Assembly: GCF_900187135.1 (NCBI RefSeq)
Contig: NZ_LT906443.1
Coordinates: 372,001 to 436,000 of the forward strand
Source of the DNA: Corynebacterium ulcerans
Lineage (GTDB): Bacteria > Actinomycetota > Actinomycetes > Mycobacteriales > Mycobacteriaceae
Reading direction: 5' to 3'
Length of the DNA: 64,000 nucleotides
The translations under genes and the position numbers were made by a program. The notes under the pieces were generated by a model. The model ran no database searches. It was not told the DNA's origin and worked only from the letters and a program-made list of their open reading frames with translations. This document shows positions 57,201 through 64,000 of this stretch, piece by piece; the stretch's first letter is position 1; each line of letters opens with the position of its first letter.

Positions 57201-57707
57201 ATGCAGCAGCGTCAAGGAGATCACAGTGAGCATAATCTTGCGGATACTGAGGTAGCCGAGCTCAAGCTAAGCCGAAAGACTCGTGTTTTACGCCGTCTCA
57301 TGGGCCACCGTGTGGAATTAGTCACCGATGCCAAGAAGAGCCCCTCGGAAGACCGCCATCATCGAGAAGTGGTTTACTCCTGGATTCAAGGATTACGGAT
57401 TCCTTTTCTGCTTGCAGCCATGGCTGCATATATCTGGATGCACAACATGGTTTTATCAGTAATTCTTTTTATCATCTGCGTACCACTCCCCTGGATCGCC
57501 GTTGTCATTGCCAACGGCGTAGGAGAAAAGAGAGATCCTCGTGCGCCAACCGTGTATAAACCTGCTGCAGCGCGAGAACAAGAGCGCTATTTAAATAACG
57601 CTCACAACGATCAACAACAGCTTTCTGCGCCTTCCGCCACAACAAACCAACCTATGGTTATTGACGCTGATGACACAGACGATAATGTCTCACAAAACCT
57701 TACGTGA
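57201..57707 (+). CDS. DUF3099 membrane protein
   Basis: The 168-residue protein begins at ATG 57201 with an excellent TAGGAGG site. The first 70 residues are soluble (LSRKTRVLRRLMGHRVELVTDAKKSP), then two membrane helices (FLLAAMAAYIWMHNM, VILFIICVPLPWIAVVIANGV) and a polar C-terminus. PWIAVVIANG is typical of DUF3099. It is divergent from the helicase pair. Function unknown. Confidence 0.84.
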   Translation: MQQRQGDHSEHNLADTEVAELKLSRKTRVLRRLMGHRVELVTDAKKSPSEDRHHREVVYSWIQGLRIPFLLAAMAAYIWMHNMVLSVILFIICVPLPWIAVVIANGVGEKRDPRAPTVYKPAAAREQERYLNNAHNDQQQLSAPSATTNQPMVIDADDTDDNVSQNLT

Positions 57708-57875
57708 CCGCTGTAGCACAGCACCGAACTATAAGCGACACAGGCAGGAGTCGGCACGCTAACCCCCTCTCCGCGCTCCTTCCTTTAGCTTCCATTACTT
57801 AACACCTGTTACGGTTTCTACAGTGCTTCACCCACGGCTTCTCCACGCCATTTCACAGAAAGACGTGCTACATAC

Positions 57876-59402
57876 ATGCGCAGTACTCTCACTGAGATCT
57901 CACTCCAGCTTGTCCAGGTACTTGAAGAGGTAGGTTTCACCCCTGCAGCGTTGCAAGAATATCTAGGACCTGCAGCTTTTTCCTCTATAGCCCGAGGTGA
58001 ACCCGCGTCAATCCTCTATACGCTGCGCACACGAGAAGAAGAACCACTAGCCATCCTGATACAAGCTTTTCTGGTACATGCTGAGGTGCCTCGACGGCAC
58101 CTTGACAGCGTCCTCGGCGTACAGATCATCGACGCTCTTTTAACGCTCGGAATGGCACAGGAGAAGGACTCCCTCGTCACTATTGGGATCGACATTCGCA
58201 GTACCTTGATCGATGGTCGATTGGTTTGGGTTTTTTCCGACATGGATGCTTCTATGGCCGCAGGCCACGTTCCGGGGAAAGACCATGTCCTGGGTATCGG
58301 CGCCGCCAGTTTATCGCTACTATCGACGACTCCACGAACACCTGTTCACGCGTTGCTCGACCTCGGCGCGGGATCCGGCATTCAATCACTGGGGCAAGCT
58401 CCCTACGCACGCACAATCGTCGCGACTGATGTCCATGACCGCGCTCTTGATTTCGCAGAAGCTAACGGTGTGGCAAATAAAGTATCGCTCGACATACGTT
58501 CTGGCTCCTGGTTTGAGCCCGTGTCCGGCGAAAAATTTGACCGGATCGTAGCCAACCCGCCTTTTGTTGTCGGCCCCCCAGAAATTGGACATGTCTATCG
58601 TGACTCCGGCCTCGATTTAGATGGAGCCACCGAGTGCGTTGTCCGAGGTGGAGTCGAGCATCTCAAAGAACAAGGTTGCCTTCATGCATTGGGTTCCTGG
58701 GTGTATCGCGAAGAAGAATCTGTTCCAGCACGAGTTGCATCATGGATTCCCGAGAAAGGGATATCAGCATGGTTCATCCAACGAGACATCGTCGATAGCA
58801 TTGACTACGTCAACACCTGGTTAAGAGACGAGTCTGTAGATCCTCGCAGTAGCGAGGGAGCACAGCGCACGCAGCACTGGTTGCAACACTTTGACCGCGC
58901 CCATGTCACCGCGGTGGGATTCGGTTTCATCGCAATAAAGCGTATCGACGACCACCTTCCCTCCGAAGTAGTCTTTGAAGATATTTCCCACCCCATCGAC
59001 GCCTATGTGGGCGACGAAGTTCAAGAACACTTCGTAAGAATGGAATGGCTACGGTCTAAAGACGCAGAGGCAATTCTGGACGCTCAATATTATCTACGCC
59101 CTGGTGTGGCTAAAGAAGATGTCTCTACAACGGATGTGGAGACAGGCATGGGATTTGCACCAGCTGCACTAAGACTGACCCGAACCGACGGTTTCCGCTT
59201 TAGTCACGACGTAGACCAGCACATCGCCGCCATTATTGCGGGGTTGCACCCGACAGGGCTGTCTCTGCGTGAAGTCGCTGGTCTTTATGCTTTTAGCAAT
59301 GGTCTTGAAGACGATGCTCTCTGTGCAGCCCTTATCCAACCCATCGTTGCCCTCATTCAGCATGGGATTATCCTCCCCGCAGACATCACAACGGGTTGGT
59401 AG
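57876..59402 (+). CDS. SAM-dependent methyltransferase (HemK/RlmG-like)
   Basis: The 508-residue protein has an N-terminal domain of about 150 residues and a Rossmann methyltransferase domain. [14 protein letters not shown] (near residue 165) is the SAM site, and the catalytic [10 protein letters not shown] (near residue 220) is an NPPY/F motif used by amino-methyltransferases of adenine, guanine or glutamine. A long C-terminal domain of unknown role follows. It overlaps dtd and is probably cotranscribed. The target is not known; rRNA or protein methylation is likely. Confidence 0.82.
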   Translation: MRSTLTEISLQLVQVLEEVGFTPAALQEYLGPAAFSSIARGEPASILYTLRTREEEPLAILIQAFLVHAEVPRRHLDSVLGVQIIDALLTLGMAQEKDSLVTIGIDIRSTLIDGRLVWVFSDMDASMAAGHVPGKDHVLGIGAASLSLLSTTPRTPVHALLDLGAGSGIQSLGQAPYARTIVATDVHDRALDFAEANGVANKVSLDIRSGSWFEPVSGEKFDRIVANPPFVVGPPEIGHVYRDSGLDLDGATECVVRGGVEHLKEQGCLHALGSWVYREEESVPARVASWIPEKGISAWFIQRDIVDSIDYVNTWLRDESVDPRSSEGAQRTQHWLQHFDRAHVTAVGFGFIAIKRIDDHLPSEVVFEDISHPIDAYVGDEVQEHFVRMEWLRSKDAEAILDAQYYLRPGVAKEDVSTTDVETGMGFAPAALRLTRTDGFRFSHDVDQHIAAIIAGLHPTGLSLREVAGLYAFSNGLEDDALCAALIQPIVALIQHGIILPADITTGW

Positions 59403-59407
59403 GCCAC

Positions 59408-59842
59408 ATGCGTGCAGTACTCACAAGAGTAAGTTCAGCATCCGTGTCCGTAGACGGACGCGTCGTAGGCAGTATTAATGCGCCAGATACAGGAGGCATT
59501 CTCGCCTTGGTAGGCGTGGGAAGAAACGACGACGCTGATGCGTGGAAAACAATGGCCCGGAAAATTGCGGAACTTCGCATTCTCGAAGGCGAAAAAAGTG
59601 TTTCCGAGGCACAGGCCCCTGTTCTTTTAGTCAGCCAGTTCACGCTTATGGGTGCCACCGCTAAAGGCCGACGACCTTCATGGTCAGAGGCGGCTCCGAG
59701 AGAAGAAGCAGAGCCCATCATGGAAAAGATCGCCACAGCATTAAAGCAACGCGGGATCCACGTGGAGGAAGGTCAGTTTGGTGCAACAATGGAAATTTCC
59801 TCTGTAAATCAGGGTCCCTTCACAGTGATAGTGGAGTGCTGA
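59408..59842 (+). CDS. dtd: D-aminoacyl-tRNA deacylase
   Basis: Dtd removes D-amino acids from mischarged tRNAs. The 144-residue protein starts at [13 protein letters not shown] (ATG 59408) and has the catalytic SQFTLMG segment and the Gly-cisPro loop NQGPFTV, close to the usual NxGP. It follows the methyltransferase on the same strand, six bases after its stop. Confidence 0.94.
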   Translation: MRAVLTRVSSASVSVDGRVVGSINAPDTGGILALVGVGRNDDADAWKTMARKIAELRILEGEKSVSEAQAPVLLVSQFTLMGATAKGRRPSWSEAAPREEAEPIMEKIATALKQRGIHVEEGQFGATMEISSVNQGPFTVIVEC

Positions 59843-59918
59843 TTTATCCGGGGTATCTATCCGTATGCACTCTTTCGGGGCTAAGAGATAACCCCAAGTT
59901 AATCCATCAAAGCTAATC

Positions 59919-59948
59919 GGGAACTTTTTCAGAGGTTTTTCCGTTGAG
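59919..59948 (+). promoter_or_regulatory. ECF (SigH-type) promoter candidate for sigB
   Basis: GGGAAC (59919-59924) and CGTTGAG (59942-59948) are 17 bases apart, matching the SigH consensus. The start would be about 25-30 bases before sigB. SigH control of sigB is known in related actinobacteria. Confidence 0.65.
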
Positions 59949-59977
59949 TCCCATAGAAGCGCCGACTTGAGGAGGTC

Positions 59978-60970
59978 ATGATGACAGAATCATCCAGCCA
60001 AGAACTAGCTCAGGAGTTGATTGACCGCGGAAGCCGCCGCGGACAAACTAACGATAATCCCTCTGCAGACCTCGTCCGCGTTTATCTCAATGGCATCGGA
60101 AAAACTGCCTTGTTGTCCGCAGAAGATGAAGTAGAGCTAGCTCAAACTATTGAGGTTGGACTCTATGCTGCGCATCTTTTAGAGGACTCGAAAGAACCAC
60201 TCACACGCGCGATGAAACGAGACCTTAAAGTTTTAGTCAAAGACGGTCGCAAAGCTCGCGCACATCTCCTTGAGGCAAACCTCCGCCTTGTCGTCTCCCT
60301 AGCTAAGCGTTATACCGGCCGCGGCATGCCGCTTCTCGACCTCATCCAGGAGGGGAACCTCGGCCTTATCCGAGCCATGGAAAAATTTGATTATTCCAAG
60401 GGCTTTAAATTTTCCACATACGCAACGTGGTGGATCAGACAGGCAATCACACGAGGCATGGCTGATCAGTCACGAACCATCCGTCTTCCAGTTCATCTCG
60501 TAGAACAGGTCAACAAACTCTCACGAATCAAGCGTGAAATGTATCAACACCTTGGCCGGGAAGCTACCAATGAGGAGCTTGCAGAAGAATCCGGAATCGA
60601 TGAGTCCAAAATCGAACTTCTGTTGCGCCAATCTCGCGATCCAGTCAGCTTAGATATGCCGGTCGGCGCTGATGAAGAAGCCCCCTTGGGTGATTTCATC
60701 GAAGATTCTGAAGCAACCGATGCGGAGTCCGCTGTCGTCGCTTCATTGCGCCATTCCGATATTCGTTCAGTCCTAGACACTCTTGAGCAAAGAGAACAAG
60801 ACGTTATTCGAATGCGTTATGGCTTAGACGATGGAGTTCCCCGAACTCTTGATCAGATCGGCCGTCAATTCGGTTTGTCTCGCGAACGCGTCCGCCAAAT
60901 CGAGCGCGAAGTCATGACTAAGCTTCGCGACGGCGCCCGCGCCGATAAGCTTCGCGCTTACGCAATCTAA
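59978..60970 (+). CDS. sigB: Principal-like sigma factor SigB
   Basis: SigB is the group 2 sigma factor for stationary phase and stress. The 330-residue protein has the sigma-70 core of SigA without the low-complexity N-terminus: [60 protein letters not shown] and a region 4.2 [21 protein letters not shown]. Two ATG codons stand in tandem (59978, 59981) after GAGGAGGTC; the second fits the spacing better. dtxR follows after a terminator. Confidence 0.95.
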   Translation: MMTESSSQELAQELIDRGSRRGQTNDNPSADLVRVYLNGIGKTALLSAEDEVELAQTIEVGLYAAHLLEDSKEPLTRAMKRDLKVLVKDGRKARAHLLEANLRLVVSLAKRYTGRGMPLLDLIQEGNLGLIRAMEKFDYSKGFKFSTYATWWIRQAITRGMADQSRTIRLPVHLVEQVNKLSRIKREMYQHLGREATNEELAEESGIDESKIELLLRQSRDPVSLDMPVGADEEAPLGDFIEDSEATDAESAVVASLRHSDIRSVLDTLEQREQDVIRMRYGLDDGVPRTLDQIGRQFGLSRERVRQIEREVMTKLRDGARADKLRAYAI

Positions 60971-60986
60971 CGAGCCTTTCATCTAG

Positions 60987-61033
60987 AAACTCCCTTGAAT
61001 CAGACAACTTTTGTTTCAAGGGAGTTTGGTTTT
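60987..61033 (+). terminator. Terminator after sigB
   Basis: Perfect 13-bp arms AAACTCCCTTGAA (60987-60999) and TTCAAGGGAGTTT (61015-61027) are followed by GGTTTT. Confidence 0.85.
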
Positions 61034-61238
61034 CCATCACTAATTAATTGAAGTTTTCAATTTATCCCCAGCAACCCATTCTGATATTCTATTTCTAGTG
61101 CATGCGGTTTACACGCCGCAGACATCTTACCTAGCCCAAACCTGCAAGTTCGACAGAATCCATATAGATTTATGTAGGAGAACTCGCCACGAACTTTGAT
61201 TAGCCTGCCCCACGGTGGATAAAGGAAAGAGGTTAAAA

Positions 61239-61919
61239 ATGAAAGATTTGGTCGATACCACAGAAATGTATCTGCGGACCATTTACGAGCTGGAAGAAGA
61301 GGGGGTTACTCCCCTTCGCGCCCGCATCGCCGAACGCCTCGATCAGTCAGGCCCTACAGTTAGCCAAACAGTTGCCCGTATGGAGCGCGACGGGCTCGTC
61401 GTAGTCGCATCCGACCGCAGCCTTCAAATGACACCCACTGGACGATCTCTAGCCACTGCTGTAATGCGCAAACACCGCCTTGCAGAGCGCCTCCTTACGG
61501 ACATTATTGGCCTTGATATCCACAAAGTTCACGATGAAGCCTGCCGCTGGGAACATGTCATGAGCGACGAAGTAGAACGACGCCTCGTCGAAGTCCTCGA
61601 TAACGTCACACGTTCCCCCTTTGGCAACCCAATCCCCGGTTTAGACGAACTCGGTGTTTCCCTGAAGAAAAAGGAAGAGCCCGGCAAGCGTGCCGTTGAC
61701 GTAGCCCGTTCCACCCCTAGGGACGTACGCATAGTTCAGATCAACGAGATCCTTCAAGTGGATACTGATCAGTTCCAGGCACTTATCGACGCAGACATTC
61801 GAATTGGCACAACCGTCACGCTCAGCGAGGTAGACGGTCGAGTTATTATCACTCACGGAGAAAAAACAGTAGAGCTTATCGACGACCTAGCTCACGCAGT
61901 ACGAATCGAAGAAATTTAA
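61239..61919 (+). CDS. dtxR: Iron-dependent repressor DtxR
   Basis: DtxR binds Fe(II) and represses iron-uptake and, in diphtheria strains, toxin genes. The ATG at 61239 follows AAAGGAAAGAGG and gives 226 residues. The winged helix ([20 protein letters not shown]) is followed by the metal-binding dimer domain. Counting gives all ligands: Met10, His79, Glu83, His98, Cys102, Glu105 and His106. The C-terminal SH3-like domain differs from the diphtheria protein. galE follows 11 bases later. Confidence 0.96.
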   Translation: MKDLVDTTEMYLRTIYELEEEGVTPLRARIAERLDQSGPTVSQTVARMERDGLVVVASDRSLQMTPTGRSLATAVMRKHRLAERLLTDIIGLDIHKVHDEACRWEHVMSDEVERRLVEVLDNVTRSPFGNPIPGLDELGVSLKKKEEPGKRAVDVARSTPRDVRIVQINEILQVDTDQFQALIDADIRIGTTVTLSEVDGRVIITHGEKTVELIDDLAHAVRIEEI

Positions 61920-61930
61920 AGGGCACACAC

Positions 61931-62914
61931 ATGAAACTCCTTGTCACTGGCGGAGCTGGATATGTAGGAAGCGTCTGCGCTGCAGTGCTTCTGGAACAGG
62001 GCCACGAAGTTACAATCGTAGATAACTTTTCTACTGGTAACAGGGAGGCTGTGCCTGCTGGAGCCAGTCTTGTCGAAGGAGATATCCGCGACAAAGCCAA
62101 CGAGATACTCGCATCTGATTCATACGATGCTGTCCTGCACTTTGCAGCACGCTCTTTGGTTGGCGAATCAGTGGAAAAACCATCCGAGTACTGGCAACAC
62201 AACTTTGTTACCACGTTGGCGCTTTTGGACGCGATGCGCACCAACAACGTAACAAATCTGGTTTTTTCTTCTACTGCGGCAACCTACGGCGAGCCAGCGT
62301 CAGTCCCCATCACAGAGGACTTCCCCACCCAGCCGACCAATCCCTACGGCGCCACTAAGCTTGCTATCGACCACGCCATCACGTCTTATGCACACGCTTA
62401 CGGTCTGAGCGCTACGAGCCTTCGCTATTTCAATGTTGCCGGAGCTTACGGAGACATCGGTGAGAATCGCGAAGTGGAAACCCACCTCATTCCTCTGATA
62501 CTCCAGGTGGCATTGGGACACCGAGACAAGATTCTTATGTTCGGTGACGATTGGCCCACTGAAGACGGCACTGCGGTTCGCGATTACATCCATATTCGAG
62601 ATCTCGCCGATGCTCACGTTCTAGCTATGGAGTCCAATCAACCGGGTGTCCATAGAATTTTCAATCTTGGTTCTGGAGAAGGCTTCTCGGTCAAGCAGGT
62701 CATAGAAGCGTGCCGTACGGTGACGGGCCATCCCATTCCTGCAGAGGTTGCGCCACGCAGAGCTGGTGATCCAGCTGTATTGATTGCGTCTTCAGCCAAA
62801 GCCCAGTCAGAACTGGGATGGCATCCTACGCGCACCGATCTTTCCACCATTGTTGAAGATGCATGGTCTTTTACCTCTAAGCTGGGAGAACGTGCCCATA
62901 GCGCGCGTAAATAA
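61931..62914 (+). CDS. galE: UDP-glucose 4-epimerase
   Basis: GalE interconverts UDP-glucose and UDP-galactose, giving galactose for the arabinogalactan wall. The 327-residue SDR protein has GGAGYVGS for [11 protein letters not shown] and the catalytic YGATK (Tyr-x3-Lys, near residue 138), and RYFNVAGA. It is directly downstream of dtxR and probably cotranscribed, an order known from other corynebacteria. Confidence 0.94.
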   Translation: MKLLVTGGAGYVGSVCAAVLLEQGHEVTIVDNFSTGNREAVPAGASLVEGDIRDKANEILASDSYDAVLHFAARSLVGESVEKPSEYWQHNFVTTLALLDAMRTNNVTNLVFSSTAATYGEPASVPITEDFPTQPTNPYGATKLAIDHAITSYAHAYGLSATSLRYFNVAGAYGDIGENREVETHLIPLILQVALGHRDKILMFGDDWPTEDGTAVRDYIHIRDLADAHVLAMESNQPGVHRIFNLGSGEGFSVKQVIEACRTVTGHPIPAEVAPRRAGDPAVLIASSAKAQSELGWHPTRTDLSTIVEDAWSFTSKLGERAHSARK

Positions 62915-62932
62915 CCGATTTTTCCACCGTTC

Positions 62933-62968
62933 TGCAGCAGCATAAACGTAGAAGCTTATGCTGCTGCA
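62933..62968. terminator. Terminator shared by galE and DUF4192 gene
   Basis: Perfect 13-bp arms TGCAGCAGCATAA and TTATGCTGCTGCA; the right arm includes the stop codon of the DUF4192 gene. Confidence 0.7.
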
Positions 62969-64000
62969 TTCGTTTTCCCGTCATTGCAAAAGCCAAGAGA
63001 CTCCCATGTTTGTTGTACTCCTTCCTGCACAGCCTCGTACACACGGGCTAGCTCCCCAGTTTGATACCCAGCTAACAGTAAGCGGCTAAGACGGTGGTCA
63101 GGATTGTCATCCAAAGCACTAGCCAAGGCAATAGGAATCCGCGGAGACAAAGGCGTGCTACAACAACTAATGGCATAAACGCACAAAGCGTTGGCGCGGA
63201 TATTACCTGATGAGAGCTGTGCAACTTCACGAGTCACACGTCGTGCGGCTTCCGGCTGTTCAAGAAACTCGGAGAGGCATAAATCTCTGAGGAAGGAATC
63301 CGACAATATCTCTCTCACTACGTTTAAATGCGCATTATTAAGATAATGCGTGTCTGCGGGGGATTCCCAAGCCGACATGAGGATCATACGAAGTTGCTTA
63401 ATTAAGTCGCATCCCTGCTGCTTGTCACTTTTTATTGCTTGCGCTCGCATTAATGCACTTTGGCACAAAGAGGCAACATCCAAATCCTCCAGCTGCTCCC
63501 CTGTTGCCTCAAAATAGTGAAAGGCTTCCCCACGACTGATAGCAGGCAATTCTCCACATTCGAGCAAAGCCTGGCTAGTACGAGAGGCTGAAATCTGCGA
63601 GATCTCACCTTCCTGCCAGCATCGATCCTTATCTGCCCATCGCTGTGCGTCATCGCCCAGGAACAACGCCCGGTATCGCTGTGACGTAGCAATATCCGTA
63701 GTAATCCAGCATCCATCCAGGTGCAGAATCCCACAATGAGACAATTGGGAAAGATAGTCTCGCAAATCTTCGATCTGTTCTGCACTTAATCGTGACGTAA
63801 TCACAAAACCCATCACAAATTCCGGTTCCACAACGCTTAATGCCTGATCTACATCCGGCAGATGCCTAGCATCGTTAATATCCAGACGCAGCACAGGACC
63901 GAGGACTATACGGTTCTCAGAATTTTTGACACAGGTGACAAATACCAAGGACTCATGCGGGTAATAGCCAAGCAAACCAGGGATATTGGCAAGTATTTCT
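62956..64000 (-). CDS. DUF4192 family protein (5' end outside window)
   Basis: The frame stays open to the window edge (EILANIPGLLGYYPHESLVFV), so the true start lies beyond. The visible 347 residues match the actinobacterial DUF4192 family: the GYYPHESLV start, a VMGFVITSRLS strand and the ALCVYAISCCSTP region. It is soluble, with no membrane helix seen. It converges on galE. Function unknown. Confidence 0.78.
   Translation of the reverse strand, partial: EILANIPGLLGYYPHESLVFVTCVKNSENRIVLGPVLRLDINDARHLPDVDQALSVVEPEFVMGFVITSRLSAEQIEDLRDYLSQLSHCGILHLDGCWITTDIATSQRYRALFLGDDAQRWADKDRCWQEGEISQISASRTSQALLECGELPAISRGEAFHYFEATGEQLEDLDVASLCQSALMRAQAIKSDKQQGCDLIKQLRMILMSAWESPADTHYLNNAHLNVVREILSDSFLRDLCLSEFLEQPEAARRVTREVAQLSSGNIRANALCVYAISCCSTPLSPRIPIALASALDDNPDHRLSRLLLAGYQTGELARVYEAVQEGVQQTWESLGFCNDGKTNAAA

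Overview
The window is a gene-dense stretch of an actinobacterial chromosome that fits a pathogenic Corynebacterium of the diphtheriae / ulcerans / pseudotuberculosis group. The reasons are a DtxR very close to the diphtheria iron repressor with every metal ligand kept, mycolata envelope genes (pimA, a patA-type acyltransferase, pgsA, an aftC-type arabinosyltransferase), the Lys/Ala-rich N-terminus of SigA, moderate GC by eye, and a gene order that follows the mycobacterial hisS-relA-secDF-ruvCAB-thrS and ribD-aftC-msrB-hemQ-dxs-dut-suhB-ppgK-sigA-sigB-ideR segments. Species is inferred, not shown. I see no insertion sequence, prophage, integrase or CRISPR array.

Layout. 1-3.4 kb is accessory in character: a YhgE/Pip-type membrane protein (cut by the window edge), a degenerate ABC-type ATPase, a TetR regulator and an FMN reductase. 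3.6-22.9 kb is core housekeeping: sdaA, hisS, an MBL hydrolase, tpx, a membrane-anchored cyclophilin, a small exported protein, relA, apt, an oligopeptide-binding-type lipoprotein, secF-secD-yajC, ruvB-ruvA-ruvC, a YebC regulator and an acyl-CoA thioesterase. 23.1-26.6 kb holds a GT87 glycosyltransferase and a bioW-bioF pair that would make the biotin precursors pimeloyl-CoA and KAPA. 26.6-32.7 kb is the phosphatidylinositol mannoside operon with thrS and a HIT protein. 32.9-35.6 kb is a DyP peroxidase and copper-handling group (PCuAC lipoprotein, CopC). 36-38 kb has an Excalibur-domain protein and seven tRNA genes, four of them in a perfectly duplicated Val-Gly block.

38-52.5 kb carries a RibD-C reductase, aftC, msrB, hemQ, RNase D, dxs, a TrmA-type RNA methyltransferase, several actinobacterial DUF genes, dut, an inositol-phosphatase family gene and ppgK. 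52.5-64 kb carries sigA, a DEAH helicase with DUF3039, DUF3099, a SAM methyltransferase, dtd, sigB, dtxR, galE and the start-less end of a DUF4192 gene.

Regulatory signals I could read directly are a BioQ-like operator over the -35 of a probably leaderless bioWF transcript, three ECF (SigH-type) promoter candidates with identical 17-base spacers in front of sigA, sigB and msrB, and many factor-independent terminators. The most notable points are the complete early biotin step in a genus usually thought to lack it, the stress-type promoters on both principal sigma genes, and the recently duplicated tRNA block.
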